From the NCBI RefSeq assembly GCF_001854325.1, contig NZ_CP017754.1, forward strand, positions 1,860,001 through 1,924,000: a stretch of 64,000 nt of DNA, given 5' to 3'. Positions 1 through 9,682 of this stretch are shown piece after piece. The notes under the pieces were generated by a model. That model was not told where the DNA came from. It worked only from the letters and a program-made list of their open reading frames with translations, and made no database searches. Numbering within the stretch: position 1 is the stretch's first letter; each line of letters begins with the position of its first letter. Origin of the DNA: Cupriavidus malaysiensis. GTDB taxonomy: Bacteria; Pseudomonadota; Gammaproteobacteria; Burkholderiales; Burkholderiaceae. A program made the translations under genes and the position numbers.

Positions 1-24
1 AGATCACAGGAGTAGAATGTCCCT

Positions 25-870
25 ATGCTGAATCCCAACGCCCTCAACGCCGATCTGCATTGCCATTCCACCGTCTCGGACGGCACGCTGGCCCCCGCCG
101 TGGTCGCCGAGCGTGCGCACGCCGGTGGTGTCGCGCTCTGGTCGCTGACCGATCATGACGAGGTCGGTGGCCAGGCCGAGGCGCGTGCCGCGGCCGAGGC
201 GCTGGGCATGCGCTACGTGACCGGTGTCGAGGTTTCCGTGACCTGGGCCAGCCAGACCGTGCATATCGTCGGGCTGCAGATCGATCCCGCCTGCCAGGCG
301 CTGATCGACGGCCTGCACGACACGCGCTCGGGTCGCGCACGCCGCGCGCGCGACATGAGCGAGGCGCTGGCCGGCATCGGCATCGCCGGTGCCTACGAGG
401 GAGCGCTGCGCTATGTCGGCAACCCCGACCTGATCTCGCGCACGCACTTCGCGCGCTGGCTGGTCGACCAGGGCTACTGCGCCGACATCGGCGAGGTGTT
501 CGACAAGTACCTGGCGGAAGGGCGGCCGGGCTACGTCGGCCACCGTTGGGCCACGCTGGCCGAGGCCGTGCACTGGATCCGCGCGGCCGGCGGCATTGCC
601 GTGATGGCCCATCCGGGGCGCTACCACTACACCGACCTGGAGCACGACGCGCTGTTCGACGAGTTCAAGCAGCTCGGCGGCGGTGCGGTCGAGGTCGTCA
701 CCGGCAGCCACACCCCCGACCAGTACCGCCGCTACGCCGAGGTCGCGCGCCGCTACGGCCTGCTGGCCTCGCGCGGTTCGGATTTCCATGGCCCGGGGGA
801 AGGGCGCGTCGAGCTCGGCGCGCTGCCGCCGCTGCCCCCCACGGTCAAGCCGGTCTGGCACGACTGGTAG
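25..870 (+). CDS. rnm: PHP-domain phosphatase/exonuclease (YciV/RNase AM family)
   Basis: The 281-residue protein carries the PHP metal-binding motifs in order: DLHCHST at residues 10-16, LTDHDE near 41-46, a GVEVS strand, MAHPGRY and a C-terminal SDFHGP. The family dephosphorylates 3',5'-nucleoside bisphosphates and, as E. coli Rnm/YciV, trims 5' ends of short RNAs; it is cytoplasmic and binds several divalent metals. An AGGAG lies 12 bases before the chosen ATG. The next gene is yciO, the same neighbour as in E. coli, which supports the assignment. Family identity is firm; the exact substrate is taken from family knowledge. Confidence 0.9.
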   Translation: MLNPNALNADLHCHSTVSDGTLAPAVVAERAHAGGVALWSLTDHDEVGGQAEARAAAEALGMRYVTGVEVSVTWASQTVHIVGLQIDPACQALIDGLHDTRSGRARRARDMSEALAGIGIAGAYEGALRYVGNPDLISRTHFARWLVDQGYCADIGEVFDKYLAEGRPGYVGHRWATLAEAVHWIRAAGGIAVMAHPGRYHYTDLEHDALFDEFKQLGGGAVEVVTGSHTPDQYRRYAEVARRYGLLASRGSDFHGPGEGRVELGALPPLPPTVKPVWHDW

Positions 871-942
871 CCGCCATTGCCACCACGGTGCCACTGCGGC
901 CGCGCAGCGTGAGTGCGGCCGGCGCCTGCCGACATCGCCCCC

Positions 943-1566
943 ATGTCCCAGTTCTTCGATACTCACCCGCTCAATCCGCAGCCGCGCCTGATCAAGCAGG
1001 CCGCGCAGATCATCGCCCAGGGCGGCCTGGTCGCGCTGCCGACCGATTCCTGCTATGCGCTGGCCTGCCGCCTGGACGACAAGACGGCGGTGGAGCGCCT
1101 GCGGCGCCTGCGCGGCATCGACGACAAGCACCACCTGACGTTGATGTGCCGCGACCTGTCCGAGCTGGGCAACTTCGCGCGCGTCGACAACCGCCAGTAT
1201 CGCTGGCTCAAGGGCGCCACGCCCGGGGCCTATGTCTTCATCCTGGAGGCCACCAAGGAGGTGCCGCGCCGGCTCTCGCATCCGTCGCGTAAGACCATCG
1301 GCGTGCGCGTGCCCGACAACGCCATCGCGCAGGCCTTGCTGGCGGAGACGGGCGAGCCGCTGCTGTCCGCCACGCTGCAGCTGCCCGGCGACGAGGTGCC
1401 CCTCAACGATCCGGCGCAGATCCGCGCGCGCCTGGAGAAACTGCTCGATCTCGTCATCTGCGGCGGCCCGGCGCCTGCCCAGCCTTCCACCGTGATCGAC
1501 CTGACCAGCGGCGAGCCCGTGCTGGTGCGCGCCGGACGGGGTGATATCGCGCGCTTCGGCCTGTGA
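943..1566 (+). CDS. yciO: YciO, Sua5/YrdC-family protein
   Basis: The 207-residue product aligns from its first residues with E. coli YciO (MSQFF start, PTDSCYALAC, a LMCRDLSEL block, a TPGxYxFIL block, RKTIGxRVP and TVIDLT). The start at 943 was chosen over an in-frame ATG 30 bases upstream because MSQFF is the conserved N terminus. YciO shares the fold of TsaC/Sua5, the threonylcarbamoyl-AMP synthase of tRNA t6A formation, but its own cellular role is poorly defined. It follows the PHP phosphatase gene by 72 bases and may be cotranscribed with it. Confidence 0.92.
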   Translation: MSQFFDTHPLNPQPRLIKQAAQIIAQGGLVALPTDSCYALACRLDDKTAVERLRRLRGIDDKHHLTLMCRDLSELGNFARVDNRQYRWLKGATPGAYVFILEATKEVPRRLSHPSRKTIGVRVPDNAIAQALLAETGEPLLSATLQLPGDEVPLNDPAQIRARLEKLLDLVICGGPAPAQPSTVIDLTSGEPVLVRAGRGDIARFGL

Positions 1567-1608
1567 GCCAGCCCGCCGGCCGCCTGCCGGGGCGACCGGC
1601 CCGCCCGG

Positions 1609-1614
1609 TACAAT
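1609..1614 (+). promoter_or_regulatory. candidate -10 box of the M50 protease gene
   Basis: TACAAT stands 9 bases before the ATG at 1623. A GGTACAAT context recurs before dapA. No convincing -35 hexamer was found, so this rests on the -10 alone. Confidence 0.4.
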
Positions 1615-1622
1615 AGCGTTCC

Positions 1623-2288
1623 ATGGACTCCTCCCTTATCCAGACTTTCGCGGTCTACGCCCTGCCGGTGCTGTTCGCTATCACGCTGCACGAGGCGGCG
1701 CACGGCTACGTGGCCAAGCTTTTCGGCGACAACACGGCCTACGTGCTGGGACGCGTCAGCCTTAATCCGCTGCGCCACGTCGACCCCATCGGCACCATCG
1801 CGGTGCCGCTGCTGCTGTACTTCCTGACCGGCGGCCAGTTCGTGTTCGGCTACGCCAAGCCGGTGCCGGTCGCCTTCGACCGCCTGCGCAATCCGCGCTG
1901 GCACGGCATGTGGGTCGCGCTGGCCGGACCCGGCAGCAATGTGGCGCAGGCCTTCCTGTGGGCCCTGATGGCCCTGGGACTGCTGATGGCGCATGTGCAG
2001 GAGCCGTTCTTCGTCGAGATGGCGCGCGCCGGCGTGCTGGTGAACCTGGTCGTGGCGGCCTTCAACCTGTTCCCGGTCCCGCCGCTGGACGGCGGCCGCG
2101 TGCTGACCGCGCTGCTGCCGCAGCGTATCGCCTACGCGGTCGCGCGCATCGAACCTTACGGGATCTTCATCGTGCTGGCGCTGGTCGCCGCCGGGGTCAT
2201 CACGCAGGTCTGGATGCGCCCGGTAGTCAACCTGCTCAGCTCACTGGTCGAGCTGATGCTGCGGCCGCTGCTCGCCTTGATCCACTGA
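1623..2288 (+). CDS. site-2 protease family (M50) membrane metalloprotease
   Basis: This 221-residue polytopic membrane protein has the zinc-binding HEAAH motif at residues 23-27 inside the first hydrophobic segment and a second motif, FPVPPLDGGR, in the distal half, giving the His/His/Asp ligand set of S2P/SpoIVFB proteases. Four to five hydrophobic segments are visible. It lacks a PDZ domain and is much shorter than RseP, so it belongs to the small soluble-domain-free group often found beside trpS in betaproteobacteria. Substrates are unknown. The trpS gene begins 66 bases downstream in the same direction. Confidence 0.88.
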   Translation: MDSSLIQTFAVYALPVLFAITLHEAAHGYVAKLFGDNTAYVLGRVSLNPLRHVDPIGTIAVPLLLYFLTGGQFVFGYAKPVPVAFDRLRNPRWHGMWVALAGPGSNVAQAFLWALMALGLLMAHVQEPFFVEMARAGVLVNLVVAAFNLFPVPPLDGGRVLTALLPQRIAYAVARIEPYGIFIVLALVAAGVITQVWMRPVVNLLSSLVELMLRPLLALIH

Positions 2289-2354
2289 TGTACTGATGCA
2301 CCGAGCCGCGAGCCATCGCGTCTTTCCCGAATCAACCGCTTCCCCATCACAATC

Positions 2355-3560
2355 ATGACGTTCCCCGATCGCGTTCTCTCCGGCATGCGGCCCACCGGTG
2401 CGCTGCACCTGGGCCACTACCACGGCGTGCTGAAGAACTGGGTCCAGCTGCAGGCCCAGCACCCCTGTTTCTACTTTGTCGCGGACTGGCATGCGCTGAC
2501 CACGCACTACGAGTCGCCCGAGGTGATCGGCCAATCGGTATGGGAGATGCTGATCGACTGGCTGGCCGCCGGGGTCGATCCCGAGCAGGCCACGCTCTTC
2601 ATCCAGAGCCGCGTGCCCGAGCACGCCGAACTGTTCACGCTGCTGGCGATGGGCACGCCGCTGGGCTGGCTGGAGCGCGTGCCGACCTACAAGGACCAGA
2701 TCGAGAAGCTCAAGGACAAGGACCTGGCCACCTACGGCTTCCTCGGCTACCCGCTGCTGCAGGCGGCCGATATCCTGATCTATCGCGCCGCCTGGGTACC
2801 GGTCGGCGAGGACCAGGTGCCGCACGTGGAGATCACGCGCGAGATCGCGCGCCGCTTCAACTACCTGTACGGGCGCCAGCCCGGCTTCGAGGAGCTGGCG
2901 CAGGAGGCGGCCAAGAAGCTCGGTGGCAAGCGCACCAAGGCCTTCCTGGAACTGCGCAAGGCCTTCCAGGAGCAGGGCGCACAGGAGTCGCTGGAGGAGG
3001 GCCGCGCCCTGGTGGCGCAGTCGCAGAGCCTGTCGGCGGCCGACCGCGAACTGCTGCTGGGCTACCTGGCCGGCTCGCGCCGCACCATCCTGGTCGAGCC
3101 GCAGGCGCTGCTGACCGCCGCGTCGCGCATGCCGGGGCTGGACGGGCAGAAGATGTCGAAGTCCTATGGCAATACCATCCGCATGCGCGAGACCAAGGAC
3201 TCGGTCGAGAAGAAAGTGCGCACCATGCCGACCGACCCGGCCCGGGTGCGCCGCAGCGATGCGGGCGAGCCGGCGCGCTGCCCGGTGTGGCAACTGCACC
3301 AGGTCTATTCCGACGAGCCGACCCGCGAATGGGTGGAAAAGGGCTGCCGCAGCGCCGGCATCGGCTGCATCGAGTGCAAGCAGCCGGTCATCGATGGCAT
3401 CCTGCGCGAGCAGCAGCCGATGCTGGAGCGGGCGCAGCAATACATGGACAACCCGGCGCTGCTGCGCGACATCGTCGACCACGGCTGCGCGAAGGCCTCC
3501 GAAGTCGCGCGCGAGACCATGCGCGAAGTGCGCGACGCCATGGGCCTGGGCTACCGCTGA
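2355..3560 (+). CDS. trpS: tryptophanyl-tRNA synthetase
   Basis: Charges tRNA-Trp with tryptophan in the cytoplasm. The class I signatures are both visible: a HIGH-type PTGALHLGHYHG at residues 13-24 and KMSKS at 266-270. The 401-residue length exceeds the ~330 residues of the E. coli enzyme because of an insertion between the catalytic halves, around residues 175-230, and a longer C-terminal part; this long form is usual in betaproteobacteria. No strong Shine-Dalgarno precedes the ATG, but homology places the start there. Confidence 0.97.
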   Translation: MTFPDRVLSGMRPTGALHLGHYHGVLKNWVQLQAQHPCFYFVADWHALTTHYESPEVIGQSVWEMLIDWLAAGVDPEQATLFIQSRVPEHAELFTLLAMGTPLGWLERVPTYKDQIEKLKDKDLATYGFLGYPLLQAADILIYRAAWVPVGEDQVPHVEITREIARRFNYLYGRQPGFEELAQEAAKKLGGKRTKAFLELRKAFQEQGAQESLEEGRALVAQSQSLSAADRELLLGYLAGSRRTILVEPQALLTAASRMPGLDGQKMSKSYGNTIRMRETKDSVEKKVRTMPTDPARVRRSDAGEPARCPVWQLHQVYSDEPTREWVEKGCRSAGIGCIECKQPVIDGILREQQPMLERAQQYMDNPALLRDIVDHGCAKASEVARETMREVRDAMGLGYR

Positions 3561-3574
3561 GCTCCGGCGTGACG

Positions 3575-4171
3575 ATGGCAATCCCTGGCGCCTCGCCGGC
3601 CGCCTCCCACCCGGGCCTGGGCGAACCCTCGTCCTGGGTGACGCGCTGGGCGCACCTGGTGCGGCCGGGCGGGCGGGTGCTGGATCTCGCCTGCGGCGGC
3701 GGCCGCCATGCGCGCTGGTTCGCGCAGCGCGGCCACACGGTGCTGGGTGTCGACCGCGATGCCCAGGCCGTGGCCGCGCTGCCGGCCGGCGTGGCCGGCA
3801 GGCAGGCGGACCTCGAGCAGGGTGACTGGCCGCTGGCCGGCGAGGCACCCTTCGATGCCATCGTCGTCACCAACTACCTGCACCGGCCGCTGTGGCCGCA
3901 CCTGCTCGGCGCCCTGGCGCCCGGCGGCGTGCTGATCTACGAAACCTTCGCCAGCGGCAACGAGACCGTCGGCAGGCCGTCCAATCCCGATTTCCTGCTG
4001 CGCCCGGGCGAACTGCTCGAGGCGGTGCATGGACACCTGCGCGTGGTCGGCTACGAGGACGGCCTGCTGCAAGTGCCGAAAACGGCGTTCGTGCAGCGGC
4101 TGTGTGCCGTGCGCGAAACCGCGCGCGAGCAGGGGGCGGCGGGGCCGCCACGCTATCCGCTGCCGGCCTGA
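3575..4171 (+). CDS. class I SAM-dependent methyltransferase
   Basis: The 198-residue protein shows motif I as [11 protein letters not shown], an acidic loop GVDRD after beta-2, a late [12 protein letters not shown] block and a GGVLIYETF strand, the order expected of a Rossmann-fold SAM methyltransferase. The substrate cannot be read from the sequence. It starts 14 bases after trpS; an in-frame GTG at 3569 is an alternative start. It probably shares a transcript with trpS. Confidence 0.85.
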   Translation: MAIPGASPAASHPGLGEPSSWVTRWAHLVRPGGRVLDLACGGGRHARWFAQRGHTVLGVDRDAQAVAALPAGVAGRQADLEQGDWPLAGEAPFDAIVVTNYLHRPLWPHLLGALAPGGVLIYETFASGNETVGRPSNPDFLLRPGELLEAVHGHLRVVGYEDGLLQVPKTAFVQRLCAVRETAREQGAAGPPRYPLPA

Positions 4172-4258
4172 GCCCAAGCCCGGGCCGGCGCGCCCGGGCA
4201 GGGAACTACCTAGGGGCGGCGCGGTCGAACCCGCGGTCGGCGGGCCGGTGGTATCCGG

Positions 4259-4264
4259 TACAAT
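4259..4264 (+). promoter_or_regulatory. candidate -10 box of dapA
   Basis: TACAAT in a GGTACAAT context, 32 bases before the dapA ATG. The -35 region is weak. Confidence 0.45.
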
Positions 4265-4296
4265 CGCAATATTTGCATCTCCAGAAACCCATTCCT

Positions 4297-5181
<885 letters not shown>

Positions 5182-5228
5182 TCACGCGCGTCTCCCGCCG
5201 TCATTCCCTTCTCTAGGATTGCGTGTCA

Positions 5229-6434
5229 ATGAAACTGAAGCTTAACCGCGGCGCGCTGCCTGTGCGCCACGCCGCCTTGGTCGTGCCCCTGCTGGCCATC
5301 GGTGCCGTGTCCGGCTGCAGCAGCATCAACGATATGATGCAGCCCGACAAGATCGACTATAAGTCCGCCGCCTCCAGCAAGCGCGGCCCCAAGCTGGACG
5401 TTCCGCCCGACCTGACCAAGCTGGAGGGCGATCGCCGCTACTCGGTGCCGGGCGCTACCGCGGCCGACGGCAATTCGTCGACGCTGTCCGACTACAAGCA
5501 GGCGACCAAGGTGCAGGAGCAGGCTCCGGCCGAGAACGTGCTGCCGGTCGCCAACGGCATCCGCATGGAGCGTGATGGCAACCAGCGCTGGCTGGTGATC
5601 AGCAACGGCACGCGCGCCGACCAGCTGTGGGAGACGCTGCGCAGCTTCTGGCAGGAGAATGGCTTCCTGCTGGTGCAGGATTCGCCCGAGACCGGTGTGA
5701 TGGAGACGGACTGGGCCGAGAACCGCGCCAAGATCCCGCAGGACTTCATCCGCAACACGATCGGAAAGGTCTTCGACGGCCTGTACTCCACCTCCGAACG
5801 CGACAAGTTCCGCACGCGCGTCGAGCGCGGCGCCAACGGCACGCTCGAGGTTTACATCAGCCACCGCGGTGCGCAGGAACAGTTGACCGGCATCGACAAG
5901 TCCAACACCGTGTGGACCGCGCGCCCGGCCGATCCGGAGCTCGAAGCCACCTTCCTGGCGCGCCTGGCGCAACGCCTTGGCGTGCAGAAGGAGCAGGCGC
6001 AGGCCATGGCCAAGAAGACCACCGGCACCAATGCCGCGGCCGCCGAGGTCAATGTGCCGGGTTCCGGCGGCAAGTCCCTGCTGACCCAGGTCAACGGCGT
6101 GCAGGCCCTGCAGATGGGCGAGCCCTTCGATCGCGCCTGGCGCGCGGTCGGCCTGGCACTGGATCGCGTCAACTTCACCGTCGAGGATCGCGACCGCTCG
6201 CAAGGCCTGTACTACGTGCGCTATGTCGATACGCGCGACGTCGCCGACAGCCGGGGCTTCTTCTCCAAGCTGTTCACCAAGCCGAACGATGCGAAATCGG
6301 CGAAGAAGTACCGCGTCGCGCTGAAGGGCGACGGCACCGGCACCGTGGTCACGGTGCTGAACGACGCCGGCCAGCCCGAGTCCAGCGATATCGGCAAGCG
6401 CATCCTGTCGCTGCTCGACGAGCAGCTCCGCTAA
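5229..6434 (+). CDS. bamC: outer membrane assembly lipoprotein BamC
   Basis: A lipoprotein subunit of the BAM complex that inserts beta-barrel proteins in the outer membrane. The N terminus has a signal peptide ending in a lipobox (AVSGC) followed by the extended unstructured segment typical of BamC, then two helix-grip domains, the second starting near residue 295. It is 401 residues long. An AGGA 10 bases before the ATG favours this start over a GTG 6 bases upstream. Position directly after dapA matches the enterobacterial order. Confidence 0.93.
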   Translation: MKLKLNRGALPVRHAALVVPLLAIGAVSGCSSINDMMQPDKIDYKSAASSKRGPKLDVPPDLTKLEGDRRYSVPGATAADGNSSTLSDYKQATKVQEQAPAENVLPVANGIRMERDGNQRWLVISNGTRADQLWETLRSFWQENGFLLVQDSPETGVMETDWAENRAKIPQDFIRNTIGKVFDGLYSTSERDKFRTRVERGANGTLEVYISHRGAQEQLTGIDKSNTVWTARPADPELEATFLARLAQRLGVQKEQAQAMAKKTTGTNAAAAEVNVPGSGGKSLLTQVNGVQALQMGEPFDRAWRAVGLALDRVNFTVEDRDRSQGLYYVRYVDTRDVADSRGFFSKLFTKPNDAKSAKKYRVALKGDGTGTVVTVLNDAGQPESSDIGKRILSLLDEQLR

Positions 6435-6485
6435 GACGGCCGTGCCTGCACGGCAATCGACCCGCCGGCACCGCCAGGTGCCGGC

Positions 6486-7274
6486 ATGATGCGCTTCGGT
6501 TTCCTCGGTAGCGGCAGCGAAGGCAATTCGCTGCTGATCGAATCCTGTGCGGGGGCAACGGCCACGCGCGTGCTGCTGGACTGCGGCTTCGGCCTGCGCG
6601 AGACCGCGCGCCGGCTCGAGCGCCTGGGCGTGCAGCCGGACCAGCTGGACGCGGTGCTGGTGACCCACGAGCATGGCGATCACGTCGGTTCCGCCTACGC
6701 TTTCGCCGCGCGCCATGGGCTGCCGGTCTACACCAGCCATGGCACCTGGCTCGCGACCTCGCACTTGCGTGGTGCCGCGCACGCCGATGTGCGGGTTTGC
6801 GGTGCCGATCATCCCTTCGCCGTCGGCGATCTCGAGATCCTTCCGTACACGGTGCCGCACGACGCGCGCGAGCCACTGCAGTTTGTACTCGGCGACGGCG
6901 ACGCGCGCCTCGGCGTGCTGACCGACGCCGGCATGCTGACGCCCTATGTCACGGCGCGGCTGTCGGGCGTTCATGCACTTGTGCTGGAGTGCAACCATGA
7001 TCGCGAACTGCTGCGCAACTCCGCCTATCCTCCCTCACTGAAGCGCCGCATCGGGGGCGACTTCGGCCATCTGGCCAATGAAGTGGCGGCCGAGATCCTG
7101 GCTTGTGTCGTCCATGATGGCCTGGAGCGGGTGGTGGCGGCGCACCTGAGCAAGCAGAACAATACCCGGGAGCTGGCGACCAGTGCGCTGGCGGGGGTGC
7201 TGGGGGAGGGGCGGGCGGAGATCCTGGTGGCGGATCAGGAGGCGGGCCTGGACTGGCAGCCGGTGCGCGCCTGA
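6486..7274 (+). CDS. metallo-beta-lactamase-fold hydrolase (YycJ/WalJ-like)
   Basis: The 262-residue protein has the HxHxDH metal site as HEHGDH at residues 61-66, a later VPHDA histidine, LTDAG and a LECNHD motif. It resembles the YycJ/phosphoribosyl 1,2-cyclic phosphate phosphodiesterase branch of the MBL superfamily. The precise substrate is not deducible. A perfect 9-bp hairpin (6464-6485) abuts the first of two adjacent ATG codons and there is no clear Shine-Dalgarno, so translation start may be hairpin-modulated or at the second ATG (6489). Confidence 0.85.
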   Translation: MMRFGFLGSGSEGNSLLIESCAGATATRVLLDCGFGLRETARRLERLGVQPDQLDAVLVTHEHGDHVGSAYAFAARHGLPVYTSHGTWLATSHLRGAAHADVRVCGADHPFAVGDLEILPYTVPHDAREPLQFVLGDGDARLGVLTDAGMLTPYVTARLSGVHALVLECNHDRELLRNSAYPPSLKRRIGGDFGHLANEVAAEILACVVHDGLERVVAAHLSKQNNTRELATSALAGVLGEGRAEILVADQEAGLDWQPVRA

Positions 7275-7326
7275 GGCGGGCGGGGAGTGCGGTGGCGGGC
7301 AGGCGTCCGCCGATCCCGCACCCAAT

Positions 7327-7360
7327 AAAAAAAGCCGGCCTCGCGGCCGGCTCTTTCTTT
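7327..7360. terminator. bidirectional intrinsic terminator
   Basis: An 8-bp stem (7333-7340 with 7345-7352) with a TCGC loop is flanked by an A-run on the left and a T-rich tail on the right. It serves the convergent hydrolase gene and the small lipoprotein gene. Confidence 0.88.
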
Positions 7361-7376
7361 CAGCGTCTGGCTGGAA

Positions 7377-7610
7377 TTACTTGCCAGCAGCAGCCGATGC
7401 GTCAGCGGCGGGAGCCGATGCGTCAGCAGCCGGAGCCGAGGCTTCAGCGGCGGGAGCCGAGGCTTCAGCAGCCGGAGCCGAAGCGGCTTCAGCGGGAGCG
7501 GCAGCAGCGGGAGCCGAGGCTTCGGCCGGAGCAGCAGCTTCTTCCTTCTTGCCGCAAGCGGCGAGGGCCACGGCGGCCAGCAGCGAAGCGATCAGGAGAG
7601 ACTTCTTCAT
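7377..7610 (-). CDS. small Ala/Pro/Ser-rich lipoprotein
   Basis: This 77-residue protein has a signal peptide with lipobox LAAC (Cys at residue 19), then GKKEEAA and a low-complexity tail built from repeats of ASAPAA(E/D). The DNA mirrors this as short tandem repeats, so the tail length is likely variable between strains. AAAGGA precedes the ATG. A near-identical composition is common in small lipoproteins of Ralstonia and Cupriavidus; function is unknown. Confidence 0.8.
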   Translation of the reverse strand: MKKSLLIASLLAAVALAACGKKEEAAAPAEASAPAAAAPAEAASAPAAEASAPAAEASAPAADASAPAADASAAAGK

Positions 7611-7656
7611 TGTTCGTCCTTTAACTTTGTAATGACGGAAAACAACCAGGCGATCA

Positions 7657-7674
7657 ATAATTACCGGTAATTAT
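7657..7674. promoter_or_regulatory. 18-bp perfect palindrome upstream of lipoprotein gene
   Basis: ATAATTACCGGTAATTAT is a perfect inverted repeat 47 bases before the lipoprotein start in an AT-rich pocket. It could be an operator or part of the promoter; no factor can be named. Confidence 0.4.
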
Positions 7675-7813
7675 CGCTCTTGTACTGCAAAATAGAGGCC
7701 CTCCCGGGTGCCAACAAATGCAGTGGTACACAGTACTAGCCAGCCGACGATTATATCCGCGTTTTCCCGCCTTGTGTAGCGTGGAAATCTGGGGATTCCA
7801 GTGTTACGCATTA

Positions 7814-9022
7814 TTACAGTGCTGCTGGCGCCAGCAGCAGCCAGCCTTCCTCCAGCCAGTGATGAAATGTCTCCATCAGGTCGGGAAGATTCGCGCTGGC
7901 AGCCACGTCGGCGGCGCTCAGGCTGCGCCGATCCGCCAGCTTGCGCAGCCATTTTGCCAACTCCGCGGGTGGCTCGTAGGCCTCGCCGTTGAGAAAGAAG
8001 TGGTTACGATCATAGAGGGCGATCGAGGCAGGAGCCAGCACGATGCCATGAATTCGTGCCAGTTTTTCGAATTTTCGCAGGGAGATCGATGAGGGCTCGC
8101 GGAATTCGACGGTCGGCTTCGGCTCGGACAGGTGGGCACCGAGGAACTCCGAGACATCGGCCTCGGACCAGCGCATTGCCTTGAGCCGCGTGCTGACCGC
8201 ACGCACCAGATCGGCGGGCATTTGCGCAGGATGCTCAGTGGCGTTTTGTCCAGCGTCGCTGTAGCGTCCCGACAACGCTTCATTGTCCTCGACGGTTTCC
8301 GACAGCCAGGCCAGGAAGTGGCCGGCAAGTTCGCGATAGGCGGGAGCACGGAATCCGATCGAACAGGTCATGCACTCGCCTTCGGCGATACCGTCATGCG
8401 CATACTGCGGCGGCAGGTAAAGCATGTCACCCGGTTCCAGCACCCATTCCTGTTCCGCACTGAAGTCGGCCAGGATCTTGAGTGGCAGTCCGGGAATCAG
8501 CTCCAGCGCGGTCTGCGACGAGATACGCCAGCGCCGGCGGCCGGAGACCTGCAGCAGGAAGACATCGTAGGAGTCGAAGTGCGGGCCCACGCCGCCACCG
8601 TCGGTGGCATAGCTGATCATCAGGTCGTCGAGGCGCGCGTCCGGCACGAAGCGGAATTGCGCCAGCAGCTCGGCGGCTGCATTATTGTGGAGATTCACGC
8701 CCTGCACCAGCAGCGTCCACTGGCGCGTCTTGCGCGAGGGCAGGTTGTCGGCCGCGAAGGGGCCGTGTTCGAGCTTCCAGCGGTTGCGGAAGTGCGTGAC
8801 GAGGCGCGATTCGACCTCGTCGCGATCGGCCAGTTCCAGAAGAGACTCGGCCGATACCGGGGGCACGATTCCCGGTACGGCTTGTCGAATCAACAGCGGT
8901 TTACGTTGCCAGATATCGCGCATGAAGGCAGCCGGCGTCAGGCCGCCCAGCAGGTCCAGCGGCTCGTCCGGGTCGATGGGGCCGGGCGGCAGGGCCTGCG
9001 CGTATAATGCGGAATCGTTCAT
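7814..9022 (-). CDS. roxA: JmjC/cupin ribosomal protein hydroxylase (RoxA/YcfD-like)
   Basis: A 2-oxoglutarate/Fe(II) oxygenase of 402 residues. The iron-binding facial triad is visible as HFD at about residues 148-150 within GPHFDSYDVFLLQ and a distal histidine in YAHDGIAEGE near 209. Downstream is a winged-helix-like C-terminal region, as in YcfD/RoxA, which hydroxylates an arginine of ribosomal protein L16. Family membership is strong; the L16 substrate is inferred from the family. It is divergent from slyD, whose promoter overlaps the 5' end of this gene. Confidence 0.85.
   Translation of the reverse strand: MNDSALYAQALPPGPIDPDEPLDLLGGLTPAAFMRDIWQRKPLLIRQAVPGIVPPVSAESLLELADRDEVESRLVTHFRNRWKLEHGPFAADNLPSRKTRQWTLLVQGVNLHNNAAAELLAQFRFVPDARLDDLMISYATDGGGVGPHFDSYDVFLLQVSGRRRWRISSQTALELIPGLPLKILADFSAEQEWVLEPGDMLYLPPQYAHDGIAEGECMTCSIGFRAPAYRELAGHFLAWLSETVEDNEALSGRYSDAGQNATEHPAQMPADLVRAVSTRLKAMRWSEADVSEFLGAHLSEPKPTVEFREPSSISLRKFEKLARIHGIVLAPASIALYDRNHFFLNGEAYEPPAELAKWLRKLADRRSLSAADVAASANLPDLMETFHHWLEEGWLLLAPAAL
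9003..9008 (+). promoter_or_regulatory. candidate -10 box of slyD
   Basis: A consensus TATAAT lies 26 bases before the slyD start and inside the first codons of the divergent oxygenase gene. No good -35 was seen. Confidence 0.5.
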
Positions 9023-9033
9023 GGAGTCAAGAA

Positions 9034-9564
9034 TTGAAAATCGCTAAGAACACGGTGGTGTCCGTGGTGTACAAGCTGTCGGACGCGCAGGGCAATCTGA
9101 TCGAGGAGTCGGACGAGCCCATGGTCTATTTGCACGGCGGCTATGATGGCACGTTCCCCAAGATCGAGGAAGCGCTGGACGGCCACGACACAGGCTTCGA
9201 GACCCAGCTGCAGCTCGAGCCCGAGGATGCGTTCGGCGATTACGATGCGGAGCTGGTCAAGGTAGAGCCGCGTAACCGTTTCCCGGAGCCGCTCGAAGTC
9301 GGCATGCAGTTCGAGGGCGTACCCGAGGACGGTGACGACGACGATTCCATCATCTACACCGTCACCGACGTGGCCGAGGACAAGGTCGTGCTGGACGGCA
9401 ACCACCCGCTGGCCGGCATGGCGCTGCGCTTCTGGCTCAAGGTGTCGGAAGTGCGTGAGGCGACCGCCGACGAAGTCGAGCATGGCCATGCCCATGGCGC
9501 CTCGGGTGTGGAAGTGGTCGACGAGGACGAAGACGGCGAAGAGGGCGGACGTACGCTGCATTGA
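9034..9564 (+). CDS. slyD: FKBP-type peptidyl-prolyl isomerase SlyD
   Basis: Cytoplasmic prolyl isomerase and chaperone, also a metal-binding protein in nickel handling. The 176-residue product keeps the split FKBP domain with inserted flap domain (YLHGGYDGTFPKIEEALDGH, then the DAFGDYD and NHPLAGMALRF motifs) and a C-terminal tail with HGHAHG followed by acidic residues; the tail has far fewer His and no Cys than in E. coli. The start is a TTG with GGAG 7 bases upstream, chosen because the family N terminus MKIAKNTVVSV begins there. Confidence 0.92.
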   Translation: MKIAKNTVVSVVYKLSDAQGNLIEESDEPMVYLHGGYDGTFPKIEEALDGHDTGFETQLQLEPEDAFGDYDAELVKVEPRNRFPEPLEVGMQFEGVPEDGDDDDSIIYTVTDVAEDKVVLDGNHPLAGMALRFWLKVSEVREATADEVEHGHAHGASGVEVVDEDEDGEEGGRTLH

Positions 9565-9597
9565 TTCCGCCGCAAGGCGCGCATCCACCAGATCGGG

Positions 9598-9628
9598 AAG
9601 GCCGGCCTTGCGCCGGCCTTCTGCTTTG
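9598..9628 (+). terminator. hairpin terminator after slyD
   Basis: A 9-bp perfect stem (9598-9606 with 9612-9620) is followed by a T-containing tail. It lies between convergent slyD and the metallophosphoesterase gene. Confidence 0.7.
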
Positions 9629-9682
9629 GTGCGGCCGCGTCATCGCGCCGTCGCACGATCGCAGCGCCGCGGCCGGTCGGGC

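Noticed and set aside
7183..7632. Plus-strand Ala/Gly-rich frame across the small lipoprotein gene
   Set aside because: It crosses a bidirectional terminator and is the mirror of the lipoprotein repeats; the minus frame has a signal peptide and lipobox.
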